Source: JBEVNX01 sp040507895 (GTDB lineage Bacteria; Desulfobacterota; Binatia; JACPRU01). From it: a DNA stretch of 26,657 nt. Both the position numbers and the translations under genes were made by a program. Of the stretch, positions 14,630-22,533 are shown piece after piece (position 1 is the first letter of the stretch; each line of letters begins with the position of its first letter). The notes beneath the pieces are model-generated. The model was not told the DNA's origin and did not search any database. It worked only from the letters and a program-made list of their open reading frames with translations. Location of the stretch: NCBI GenBank assembly GCA_040507895.1, contig JBEVNX010000079.1, forward strand, positions 1 through 26,657, in the 5' to 3' direction.

Positions 14630-16539
14630 GCGGCGGCAACCGCGCGCCGGCCGCCGAAGAAGCGACGGTGCCAGAGGGCCAGGTTCAACAGCGCCCAGAG
14701 CAGATGGTTGTGGTTGTGGCGGCGCGAGAGGTGCTCCTCCCAGATCCGCTCGAGCGCTTCGGGCTTGAAGACGTCGCGCACCAGCTCGCTCGCGCGAATC
14801 TCGCTGCGGGCGTAGTCGCGGAGCTCCTGGCGGAGCCAGTTCTTGATCGGCAAGCTGTATCCTTGCTTCTTGCGATAGAGGATCTCGCGCGGCAGCAGGC
14901 CGAGCATCGCTTCCTTGAGGATCGTCTTGGTCTCGAAGCCGCGCATGCGCCACTGCGGCGGCAGGCCGATGGCGAACTCCACGAGCTCGTGATCGAGGAA
15001 GGGCACGCGCACTTCGACCGAGCTCGCCATGCTCATCTTGTCGACCTTCATGAGCACGCTGTCGGCCATCGTCATCTTGAGATCGACGTAGACCTCGCGA
15101 TCGAGCCGGTGCGCCGACGGGCACCCTTGCGCCCACGCTGCGACCGCCCGAAAGGGGTCGGCATCGACCGACGAGAGGAACTCGGCGCGAAACAGACCGG
15201 TGCTGAGTTCGGGCGAGAGGAAATACTGCCAGCGCATGTGCTCGCCCGCCGGGTCGAGGCGAGCGCCGTCCACGAAGCGCTTGACGATGTTGACCGCGCC
15301 CTTCTTCTGCTCCTGATCGGGCAGTCGACGGACGAACGGCTCGATGAGCGCGCGGCGCAGGCTCTGCGGGAATCGCTCGTAGATCTGCGCGCTGAAGCGG
15401 CTCGCGCGAAAGCGATCGTAGCCGACGAACACCTCGTCGCCACCTTCGCCCGAGAGACAGACAATGACGTCCTGGCGAACCCGCTGGCACAGCAGCATCA
15501 GCGGAATCGCCGAAAGATCCGTCATCGGCTCGTCGAGGTGCCAAACGGCGCGCTCGATGTCCTCCGCTCCCACGGGACGGATCATGACCTCGGTATGCTC
15601 GGTGTCGAAACGCTTGGCGACCGCGCGTGCGTACTCGATCTCGCTGAAGGACGGGTCGTCGTAGCCGATGGTGAACGTGCGGATCTTTTGGCTCGTCAGC
15701 CGGCTCATCGTCGCGAGCACGCTCGACGAATCGACGCCGCCGGACAAAAACACGCCGAGCGGTACGTCGCTCATCAGTCGCCGCTCGACCGACCTCTGCA
15801 ACAGCTCGACGATGCGGCGCTTCGCTTCCTCCCAACCGAGGTCGACGGCCTCGAAGCGCAAGTCCCAATAGCGCCGGGTGGTGACGCGCCCTCCGCGCAG
15901 CAGCAGGGAATGTCCGGGTTGGAGCTTGTGAATGCCCGCGAACATCGTGCGCGGCCCCGGGACGAACTCGTAGCCGACGTAGTCGTAAACCGCCTGCCGA
16001 TCGACGGCGCGCCCGAGCGCCGGATGCTCCAGGAGGGCTTTGATCTCCGAGGCGAAGAGGAAGCGCCCGTTCTCCCAGGAGTAGTAGAGCGGTTTGATGC
16101 CGAGGCGATCGCGCGCGACGAAGAGCTGACGGCGCGTCGGGTCCCACACGGCGAACGCGAACATGCCGGTCAGCCGCTCGACGCAGCTCTCCCCCCACTC
16201 CTCGTAGGCATGCAGGATGGCCTCGGTATCGCAGCGCGTGTGGAAGCGGTGGCCCGTGGCTTCCAGCTCCCGCCGCAACGCGGCATGGTTGTAGACCTCA
16301 CCGTTGTAGACGATCCACATCTCGCCGGGCGCGCGAGGACAGCCGGCGCTCGACATCGGCTGCGTGCCGCCGGCGAGATCGATGATCGCCAGACGCTGCA
16401 TCGCCAGACCCACCGGGCCGTCCACGTGCATGCCGGAGCCGTCGGGGCCGCGGTGGAGCATCGTGCGACACATCGCGCCGAGCGCGGCGCGGTCGGCCGG
16501 ACGCTCATCCGGCTCGACGATTCCGACGATTCCGCACAT
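14626..16539 (-). CDS. asnB: Asparagine synthase (glutamine-hydrolysing) type amidotransferase
   Basis: A 637-residue two-domain enzyme. The N-terminal class-II glutamine amidotransferase domain (about 1-205) starts with catalytic C2 (MCGIVG) and has HRGPDGSG (29-36), VYNGEVYN (77-84) and CDTEAILHAYEEWG (103-116). The synthetase domain (about 235-590) has the ATP PP-loop SGGVDSSS (266-273), DEPMTDLSAIP and LSGEGGDEVFVGYDR. All key residues seem present. It transfers glutamine-derived ammonia to an adenylated carboxylate. In surface-polysaccharide loci such paralogues often amidate a sugar acid rather than aspartate. That reading is favoured here by the coupled flippase and epimerase genes. 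It follows the intact SDR gene by 33 nt. Confidence 0.93.
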   Translation of the reverse strand: MCGIVGIVEPDERPADRAALGAMCRTMLHRGPDGSGMHVDGPVGLAMQRLAIIDLAGGTQPMSSAGCPRAPGEMWIVYNGEVYNHAALRRELEATGHRFHTRCDTEAILHAYEEWGESCVERLTGMFAFAVWDPTRRQLFVARDRLGIKPLYYSWENGRFLFASEIKALLEHPALGRAVDRQAVYDYVGYEFVPGPRTMFAGIHKLQPGHSLLLRGGRVTTRRYWDLRFEAVDLGWEEAKRRIVELLQRSVERRLMSDVPLGVFLSGGVDSSSVLATMSRLTSQKIRTFTIGYDDPSFSEIEYARAVAKRFDTEHTEVMIRPVGAEDIERAVWHLDEPMTDLSAIPLMLLCQRVRQDVIVCLSGEGGDEVFVGYDRFRASRFSAQIYERFPQSLRRALIEPFVRRLPDQEQKKGAVNIVKRFVDGARLDPAGEHMRWQYFLSPELSTGLFRAEFLSSVDADPFRAVAAWAQGCPSAHRLDREVYVDLKMTMADSVLMKVDKMSMASSVEVRVPFLDHELVEFAIGLPPQWRMRGFETKTILKEAMLGLLPREILYRKKQGYSLPIKNWLRQELRDYARSEIRASELVRDVFKPEALERIWEEHLSRRHNHNHLLWALLNLALWHRRFFGGRRAVAAA

Positions 16540-16572
16540 GAAATCGCGCCGCAGGATACACGACGCCCGGGC

Positions 16573-17556
16573 TCAGAGATACCCGTGGCGCCGATACCAT
16601 TCGCAAGTGCGCGCGAGCCCCTCCTCGAGCGCCACCTTCGGCTCGTAGCCGAGGACGCGCCGGGCCTTGGAGATGTCGAAGGCCCGCATGTGCGAGAACA
16701 TCTCCGCGCGGCGCCGAAAGAGCGGCGGAGCGATCCCGAAGGGCCAGCAAACGGCTTCGCAGAGCGCGGCGGCGAGCCAAACGGGACGAAGCGGCAGGTA
16801 GTGGATCTTCACCTCCACGCCGAGCGCCTGCGCGACCATCGGGACGAGCTCGTTCCAGGTGAGATGGCGATCGTCGCCGATGATGAACGCCTCGCCGCGA
16901 GCCTCCGGCTTCTCGCCGGCGAGCTCGAACGCGTCGCAGAGGTTGTCGATGTAGAGCGGGTGGTATCTCGCACTGCCATCGCCGACGATGAAGAAGTGTC
17001 CCCGCTGCACCATGCGGAAGAGCATCAGGAAGCGCGCGGGATCACCCGGTCCGTAGATGGCCGTCGGCCGAAGGATCACGCCGTCGAGCCCCTGGCTCAG
17101 GACTTCGCGGAAAGCCAGCTCTCCTTCCCATTTCGTCTGCTGGTAGTAGTCTTCCGGGGCGGTCGGCGCCTCCTCGTTGGCGGGCGGATGGACGACGTGA
17201 CCATGGACGCCTTCGGTCGAGCAGTACACGACCCGTCGCGCTCCGACACGAAGCGCCTCCTCGGCGACGATGCGGGTGCCGTCGACGTTGACGCTCCTGT
17301 AAAGCCCACTCGGCGCGTTGGTCTCCCGAAAGGCCGCCGCGACGTGATGCACAAGCTCCACGCCCTCCATCGCCCGGCGAACTGCTTCGCGATCGGCGAC
17401 GGAGCCGAGCTGGATCTCCGCGCCGTCCTTGTCGAGCTCCGCGAAGAACAAGCCCTTCTGGTTGTCGAGCACGCGGACCTCATGGCCGTGCTCGAGATGG
17501 CGCCGCACGACGTGGCTCCCCGTGAAGCCCGTTCCGCCGGTGACCAGCACGCGCAT
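16573..17556 (-). CDS. NAD-dependent epimerase/dehydratase (extended SDR)
   Basis: A 327-residue cytoplasmic enzyme with a complete extended-SDR layout. TGGTGFTG (6-13) is the nucleotide-binding loop, D31 follows the second strand, CSTEGVHG (112-119) carries the catalytic Ser/Thr, and Y138-QQT-K142 is the active-site motif. RPTAIYGPGDP (163-173) is typical of UDP-sugar epimerases and related 3-beta-HSD-like members. The C terminus ISKARRVLGYEP...WYRRHGYL (295-327) is canonical. The substrate is probably a nucleotide sugar or a polyprenyl-linked sugar, but it cannot be pinned down. It is the intact counterpart of the shortened SDR at 11460-11945. A TTGACA -35 box lies just upstream, so it may begin a transcript. 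Confidence 0.9.
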   Translation of the reverse strand: MRVLVTGGTGFTGSHVVRRHLEHGHEVRVLDNQKGLFFAELDKDGAEIQLGSVADREAVRRAMEGVELVHHVAAAFRETNAPSGLYRSVNVDGTRIVAEEALRVGARRVVYCSTEGVHGHVVHPPANEEAPTAPEDYYQQTKWEGELAFREVLSQGLDGVILRPTAIYGPGDPARFLMLFRMVQRGHFFIVGDGSARYHPLYIDNLCDAFELAGEKPEARGEAFIIGDDRHLTWNELVPMVAQALGVEVKIHYLPLRPVWLAAALCEAVCWPFGIAPPLFRRRAEMFSHMRAFDISKARRVLGYEPKVALEEGLARTCEWYRRHGYL

Positions 17557-17565
17557 GGAGCGCGC

Positions 17566-17594
17566 CTGCTACCCCGCGTCCAATAGCCTGTCAA
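17566..17594 (-). promoter_or_regulatory. Candidate promoter before the SDR-asnB-flippase operon
   Basis: On the minus strand, TTGACA (17594-17589) is a perfect -35. A 17-bp spacer and TAGCAG (17571-17566, three of six) follow. The ATG at 17556 lies only 9 nt after the -10 box, so the message would have almost no leader. It lies in the 157-nt gap 17557-17713, where I see no gene. Confidence 0.4.
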
Positions 17595-17713
17595 TTCGAC
17601 GTAGCGCGCCGCGTGCGGCAGCACCGGAGCGCGGGATCGTCGCCGCCAGCCGCGAGACGTCGATTGGCGCTCCGCAAGACCGTGGGACGCGTGCGGCACG
17701 ATCCCAAGGAGTC

Positions 17714-18784
17714 TCACGGCGCGATGTCGGGCCACTGGTCGTTGCCCGTGTGATACGTGAGGCGAAGCGCGCTCGGCCACGGCTCGCCGACCTTCCACAG
17801 AAAGACCTCGAAGTCGGCGCGCCCGGGTTCGTGGTCGCCGGCCGACGCGGCCCACACCAGCCACTGCCCGTCGGGGCTCGGGTGCGGGAAATACTCGTGG
17901 CTGTATTTCCCCGGCAGGTCGATGAGCGTCTCCACTCGGCTTCCGTTCGATGGCCCCCACGCGACACGCGTGCCGCCGTTTCCGGCGTGCCCCTCGATCC
18001 AGAAGAGACGCTCCTGTCCCGGCCACCACCCAATCTGGCAGGAATCGCCTCGGAACGCCTGGAACCTCCGGGAGGAGAGGTCATAGATGCCGAACGCACC
18101 GAACACCGCGCCGCGGATCGTAGCCGCGATGCGGTGATCGCGCAGCACCGGCTCCTGCGCCCAGCCGCCGAGCACCTTGCCCGCGTCGAGCAACACCTCC
18201 TCCCGTCCCCCATCGACCTCGTGGCGCACGACCCCGGCCGAGCGCGCGAACAACACCGCTCGGCCGTCGGGCGTGAAGCTCGCATGAAAGCCCCACTCCG
18301 CGATCCGCCGCGCGTGGCCGCCGTCGCCGTCCATCAGCCACACGTCCCACGGCTCTGGATCGCGATCGGACACCCAGATCTCGCGGCTGCGGTTGAACAC
18401 GATCGTCCTGCCGTCGGGCGAAAAGCGCGGAAAGCTGTCGACGTGCGGGTCGTCGGTCAGCCTGTGGAGCACCGGCGATCTTCCCCGCAGGTCGAGCAGG
18501 TAGATCTCGTGGTTCCCGGATCGGTTCGAGGACCAGACGATGCGCCCGCGAAATCGCAGTCCGGCTTCCGCGAAGGCAGCCGCTTCGGCGTCGCCCACGG
18601 CGTGCCCGTGTGCTTGTGGCGGCACGAAGCGATAGTACAGCCGCGGGCCGAAACGCGTCGCGGCTGCCAAAGCGATACCAAGCACTCCGACCGCGGCCAC
18701 CGCCATCGCCGTGCGACCGCCGACCATCCGCTCAGGCTGCGCAAGCTCCGAGACGTTTTCAACCCCCTTCGGCGTTCCGCGCAT
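17714..18784 (-). CDS. Membrane-anchored PD40/TolB-like beta-propeller protein
   Basis: A 356-residue protein with one N-terminal membrane anchor (about 25-43, no lipobox seen). A beta-propeller of WD40-like PD40 repeats follows. Clear blade signatures are RIVWSSNRSGNHEIYLLDL (81-99), FSPDGRTIVFNR (121-132), FTPDGRAVLFAR (170-181) and PSPDGQWLVWAA (302-313), with a final RLTYHTGNDQWPDIAP. The domain should lie in the periplasm. Such propellers usually bind proteins or glycans and have no catalytic motif. The ATG at 18784 overlaps the end of the GT39 gene by 26 nt, so the two are probably translated together; Met20 (18727) is an alternative start. The tight pairing suggests that it works with the glycosyltransferase, but no function is known to me. 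Confidence 0.8.
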   Translation of the reverse strand: MRGTPKGVENVSELAQPERMVGGRTAMAVAAVGVLGIALAAATRFGPRLYYRFVPPQAHGHAVGDAEAAAFAEAGLRFRGRIVWSSNRSGNHEIYLLDLRGRSPVLHRLTDDPHVDSFPRFSPDGRTIVFNRSREIWVSDRDPEPWDVWLMDGDGGHARRIAEWGFHASFTPDGRAVLFARSAGVVRHEVDGGREEVLLDAGKVLGGWAQEPVLRDHRIAATIRGAVFGAFGIYDLSSRRFQAFRGDSCQIGWWPGQERLFWIEGHAGNGGTRVAWGPSNGSRVETLIDLPGKYSHEYFPHPSPDGQWLVWAASAGDHEPGRADFEVFLWKVGEPWPSALRLTYHTGNDQWPDIAP

Positions 18785-20288
18785 AGAACTCGAGCGTCGG
18801 CGACACGAAGTAGCCCGCGAACATCGGGTCGAGCTTGCGATAGAGGTCGCGGTTCAAGAAATCGGCATCGAAGCTCTTGACCAGATAGAGGCCCTTCTCG
18901 CCGGCGCGAAGCCGACGGTACTCCGGGTCGAACGCCGGGTGGCGGTGGCGCTCGTGGCGCCAATAGTGCAACGAGCTGATCTCGACGAGATCGAAGTCGT
19001 CGCGCGTGGCGAGCTTGCTGATCCAGATCTCGTTGACCGCGGTCACGAGGATGCGCGGGTCGGTCGGGAGGGCGAGGTAGGGGCTGTAGCCACAGAGCAA
19101 GAGCCGCTGGCGCGGCTTCAACGTTCGGTCGAGCCAGTGCGCCGCTTGGATGCGCGTGTCGTGACGCAGGCGCGCGGTCGTCTCGACGACGAAGACCGCC
19201 GTGTACAGCGCCGTCGCGACCACCACGACCGCACCGAGGACCCGGCTCGTCGCAGACACGCTCTCGAGCAACGCCGCGTGCCACATGCCGGCCAGCGCGG
19301 CGCCGACCACCAAGACCGGCAGCTGATAGCGAAGCGGCACGAACGTCCAATGACCGAGGACTGCGAAGAACGTCACGGCGAAGGCGAGCACGACGACGGT
19401 CGCGCGGCGTAGATGCCAGAGCGCCCAGACCGTGCCCGCCGCCGTGCTCGCGTAGAGCGCGAAGCCCAGGCTGAACGGGAAGCCTGCACAGATCTCGTAG
19501 ACGTACTTGTGGTACTGCCAGCCGACCGCCGGAAGGCTGAAGCCGTAGTGGAGGCTGTGGACGTGGGCATACTCGAATGCCATCGCCCGGCGGAACCCCT
19601 CGAAGTGAAGGAAGGTGAACGGCGTGCCGACGAAGCAGAACGCGAGCGCGGCGAGACCGAGCGCGACGAGTCCCCGCGCCAGCACGCCGAAGGACCGCGG
19701 GGCGAGCAGCGAGGCCGCGATCGGTGAGATGCCGACGATGGCCGCCGTGTACTTGCCCGCGATCGCGAGCCCGATGGCCGCACCCGTCAGCGCATAGTCT
19801 CGTGGACCGCGCCGTTCGAGCAGCCTCACCGAGAGCGCGAGCGAGACGACGATCCAAAACGTCATGACGACGTCGGTGACCGCGAAGTGGCTTTCCCAGA
19901 CGTGGAGCGGCAGCAGCGCCGTCCAGAATCCCGCGAGCGCCGCCGCCGCGAAGGACCCCGTCATCTCCGTCACGAGCCAGAACACCGCCCCCGCCGTAGC
20001 GGCTCCGAACGCCGCAACGATGCCGCGCGCGACGACGTACGATTGCCAGGGTTCGGTGACCAGCTCGAGACGGCTCAGCACGCCGTTCGCGATGGCGATG
20101 AGATAGAGAAGCAACGAGGGATAGTTCAGGAAGTGAGGATCCGGATCGGCGAGCGAGATCGTGAGAGCGTGATTCATCACGTGCTTCGCCTCGTCGGGGT
20201 GGAGGTTGATGCGTTCCGGCGCACCCCACCACAGCCCGAAGAAGCGTAGCGCCGCTGCCAGGAGGATGAGTCCAGCGGCGGCCAACAT
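18759..20288 (-). CDS. GT39/ArnT-like polytopic glycosyltransferase
   Basis: About 509 residues. It has the GT-C layout: a first helix, then a periplasmic loop with the catalytic acidic pair LHPDEAKH (D32, E33), then about ten more helices. The loop FNYPSLLLY-like segment (NYPSLLLYLIAIANG) and YTAAIVGISP are typical of the ArnT/PMT-like GT39/83 group, which uses polyprenyl-phosphate sugars as donors. After the last helix lies a periplasmic domain of about 130 residues (RLRHDTRIQAAHWLDR onward) ending FYARNAEGG. I chose the ATG at 20288, which is preceded by GGAAG. The longer GTG start at 20360 would run into the divergent SGNH gene and adds a hydrophilic leader. The acceptor is unknown. Confidence 0.85.
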   Translation of the reverse strand: MLAAAGLILLAAALRFFGLWWGAPERINLHPDEAKHVMNHALTISLADPDPHFLNYPSLLLYLIAIANGVLSRLELVTEPWQSYVVARGIVAAFGAATAGAVFWLVTEMTGSFAAAALAGFWTALLPLHVWESHFAVTDVVMTFWIVVSLALSVRLLERRGPRDYALTGAAIGLAIAGKYTAAIVGISPIAASLLAPRSFGVLARGLVALGLAALAFCFVGTPFTFLHFEGFRRAMAFEYAHVHSLHYGFSLPAVGWQYHKYVYEICAGFPFSLGFALYASTAAGTVWALWHLRRATVVVLAFAVTFFAVLGHWTFVPLRYQLPVLVVGAALAGMWHAALLESVSATSRVLGAVVVVATALYTAVFVVETTARLRHDTRIQAAHWLDRTLKPRQRLLLCGYSPYLALPTDPRILVTAVNEIWISKLATRDDFDLVEISSLHYWRHERHRHPAFDPEYRRLRAGEKGLYLVKSFDADFLNRDLYRKLDPMFAGYFVSPTLEFYARNAEGG

Positions 20289-20342
20289 TTGCTTTCTTCC
20301 GAGCCGGGCTGTACTCAAGCGAGTTGCTGTTTCGTCCTTTCG

Positions 20343-21533
20343 ATGGAGGCCGTCAAGCACTCCTCGCTCGAGCGCGACGGCGGGGACAGCCGTTCGACCC
20401 GCTGGCGACGCTTCAGTGGGGGTCTCGCCGTCGCGCTCGTCGCCAGCGCGGCCTCCCTATTGCTCGTCGAGCTGGCGCTGCGCCTCGCGGGCTACCGTGT
20501 GCCCGTGCTGCTCTCCGATCGCGTGCGCGGGCAGTACCGCATCGCCCCGAACGCGGAGTTCGTCTACCTCGGATACCTGCCCGGGGCCGTCGAAGACTTC
20601 GCCAACCCGGTGAAGCTCAACTCACTTGGCTTCCACGATCGTGACTACGCCCCCGAGCGTCCGATGCCAGCGACCTACCGCATCTTGGTGCTCGGCGACT
20701 CGTACGTCGCGGCTTGGGAGGTCCCGGTCGAGGTCACCTTCCACAAGCGCCTCGAAGCGCGCCTCATCGAGGCGGATCCCCTCCGGCGCTCTTCCTACCA
20801 GGTGATCGCGTTCGGCCAAGGACGCACGGCGCAGGAGACCGAGATCCAGTGGCTGCAGAAGTACGGCGCCCTCTATCACCCCGACATGGTGCTGCTACTT
20901 TTCTTCTGCGGCAACGACTTCATGGAGAACGATCCGACGACGTTCGCCGCCGCGTCGCGCTTCGGCAGGCACTACATCGCCGACGTCGCGCCGCGAAAGA
21001 TTCGGGTGTTCGAGGAGCTGCTGCTGTTCCCGCGCTCGCGCCTGAACGGCTTGCTCGCAGAGGCCGCGGCGGAGTACTACGCAGCGCACTTGAACCGCTT
21101 CGACCCTCGGGTCTCGCGCGCCGACCTCGAGGATCCGGAGATCGGCATCTACCGCAATCCGCTTCCGCCGGAATGGCCGGCGGCCTTCGACCGCACGGCC
21201 AAGCTCCTCGACGTCGCGCGGCACGAGGCCGAGGCGATGCACGCCCGATTCCTGCTCGCCGACCTATCGGGACCGCAGGCGATGGGCGCGGTGGCCGAGC
21301 GCGTCCTCTGGACGCAAGCCGCGGACCCGGGATTCGACTACCAGCGGCCGGAGCGCTGGGTGCGCGAATGGGCGAACAGCGCGGGCGTGCCCCTCGTCGA
21401 GCTCGGCCCGCCGCTTGCGGAGATCGGTCGGCGCAAGGTCTTCTGGAAGCACGACCAGCACCTGAACCCGCGCGGCCACGCGGCGGTCGCCGACCTTCTC
21501 TATCCGGCGATCGTGGCGGCGGCGCGGCGCTAG
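20343..21533 (+). CDS. Membrane-anchored SGNH/GDSL hydrolase
   Basis: A 396-residue protein with a cytoplasmic Arg-rich start, one membrane helix (about 24-48) and a periplasmic SGNH-fold domain. Block I is LVLGDSYV (115-122, catalytic S120). The oxyanion residues are probably G160 in AFGQGRTAQ and N191 in FFCGNDF. The terminal acid-base pair is D371-x-H373 in HDQHLNPRGH, the spacing seen in AlgJ/AlgX-like and other cell-surface SGNH proteins. Such enzymes add or remove acyl groups on exported polysaccharides. It is divergent from the GT39 gene with a 54-nt gap and convergent with a second SGNH gene after 19 nt. No clear ribosome binding site precedes the ATG. Confidence 0.85.
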   Translation: MEAVKHSSLERDGGDSRSTRWRRFSGGLAVALVASAASLLLVELALRLAGYRVPVLLSDRVRGQYRIAPNAEFVYLGYLPGAVEDFANPVKLNSLGFHDRDYAPERPMPATYRILVLGDSYVAAWEVPVEVTFHKRLEARLIEADPLRRSSYQVIAFGQGRTAQETEIQWLQKYGALYHPDMVLLLFFCGNDFMENDPTTFAAASRFGRHYIADVAPRKIRVFEELLLFPRSRLNGLLAEAAAEYYAAHLNRFDPRVSRADLEDPEIGIYRNPLPPEWPAAFDRTAKLLDVARHEAEAMHARFLLADLSGPQAMGAVAERVLWTQAADPGFDYQRPERWVREWANSAGVPLVELGPPLAEIGRRKVFWKHDQHLNPRGHAAVADLLYPAIVAAARR

Positions 21534-21552
21534 GGGGTTCGCGGGCGAGACT

Positions 21553-22260
21553 TCAGAAGATCTCTTGAGCGGCCAGCGCCATGGCGTCGTATCCCGCCGG
21601 GGTGGGATGCAGGCCCTCGGGTATGTGTATCAGACCGAGCGTCGAGTCATACGCCGCCTGGGGTCCCCCGGCCAGCGCCGCGTAAAAGTCGATCAGCGGA
21701 ATCGAATTGTTGAGCGCCATCGCGCGCAGCTGATTGTTGTACGCGAGGATCGCTCCTTCGGGGAGCTGGTTCTTGTGAGCGCAGCAAGTGGGGGTGATCG
21801 TGCCCAGCAGCGGCATGGCGCCGTTGGCGAACACCACGTCGATCATCCGCTGCACGTTGCGCAGAGCATCCTGCGTGTGTCCATCCTCCACGTCGTTGCT
21901 ACCCTCGAGCAGGATCACGTAGTCGGGTTGGTTGATCGGGACATCCCGCTGCAGGCGCGAGACGCCGGTATTGGTGCGTTCACCGGCTCTACCGCCGTCG
22001 ATGACGTCGAGCGGCAGCGTGGTCTCGGGAGCGAGCAGGGGCTGCAGGCGCGCCGGGTAGCCGGCGGGGGCCGGTGGCGTCGATTCGGCGGAGGGGCCGT
22101 CACCGACCCCCCGGGTGATGCTGTCGCCGAAGCAGAGGATCTTCACCCGGCCGTCCAGGTTTAGGTCCTCGAGGCCAACGCCGCTTGGAGCGCTGTCCTC
22201 GTCGCCGCCGCCTCCTCCTCCGCACGCCGCTACAGCCAGAGAAAGCGCGACGACACCCAT
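21553..22260 (-). CDS. SGNH/GDSL-hydrolase lipoprotein
   Basis: About 235 residues. The N terminus is a short lipoprotein signal (MGVVALSLAVAAC) with lipobox Cys at 13, then a Gly-rich linker and a 170-residue SGNH domain, so the enzyme is probably anchored to a membrane on the periplasmic side. Block I is CFGDSITRG (43-51, S47), Gly-Asn-Asp block III is LEGSNDVED (118-126), and block V is EGLHPTPAGY (215-224). Here the usual Asp of DxxH is Glu (E215), with H218 kept. An extra CC pair (TPTCCAH, about 157-163) is present. TTG at 22276 is an alternative start. It is convergent with the first SGNH gene and divergent from the large GT-C gene. Its substrate is unknown, and esterase or lysophospholipase-like activity is the family default. 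Confidence 0.83.
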   Translation of the reverse strand: MGVVALSLAVAACGGGGGGDEDSAPSGVGLEDLNLDGRVKILCFGDSITRGVGDGPSAESTPPAPAGYPARLQPLLAPETTLPLDVIDGGRAGERTNTGVSRLQRDVPINQPDYVILLEGSNDVEDGHTQDALRNVQRMIDVVFANGAMPLLGTITPTCCAHKNQLPEGAILAYNNQLRAMALNNSIPLIDFYAALAGGPQAAYDSTLGLIHIPEGLHPTPAGYDAMALAAQEIF

Positions 22261-22412
22261 CCACCCGACCCTCGCCAATTCGTCTCTACCTCGCGATCCG
22301 GAGGTGGCGGGCCTCGTGACCCCGTTTGAATGTTCGCGAATTCGGCACCGGCGGAAGTTCAGCGGGCGGGTTCTCGCATCACGCTCGTCACGAATCAAGG
22401 GGCTCGGCGGCG

Positions 22413-22439
22413 GCGATGCGAGACCGGTTGACGCATCGC
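22413..22439. repeat. Perfect 8-bp inverted repeat in a divergent promoter region
   Basis: GCGATGCG (22413-22420), an 11-nt spacer, then CGCATCGC (22432-22439). It lies between the divergent lipoprotein and GT-C genes, inside the 273-nt gap 22261-22533. A TTGACG hexamer (22428-22433) overlaps it, but I see no matching -10 box. It could be an operator for a dimeric regulator or a hairpin. A T-rich stretch follows on the + strand, but no + strand gene ends there. Nothing else stands out in this gap. Confidence 0.4.
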
Positions 22440-22533
22440 GTGTTTTCCTCTTCCCTCTGCCTGCTCGATGGGAATTCGATCGGAAGACGCACGGCAGAGC
22501 AGAGACGCGGCGTTTCAAGGATCGGATCGCCCC

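Noticed and set aside
13667..16198. An 843-codon minus-strand frame that would fuse a large N-terminal region to the second flippase-like protein
   Set aside because: The first 520 or so residues are Arg-rich shadow sequence overlapping asnB in another frame. The GTG at 14629, overlapping the asnB stop, is the natural start.
14578..17586. A 1002-codon open frame on the + strand
   Set aside because: It lies antisense to asnB and the intact SDR, both strongly recognisable. The translation is rich in Arg, Glu, Ala and His with no domain, as expected for the mirror frame of high-GC genes.
18457..20232. A 591-codon minus-strand frame overlapping the GT39 and propeller genes
   Set aside because: It is shifted relative to two genes with clear motifs. 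Only its last residues resemble propeller-region codons, by frame coincidence.
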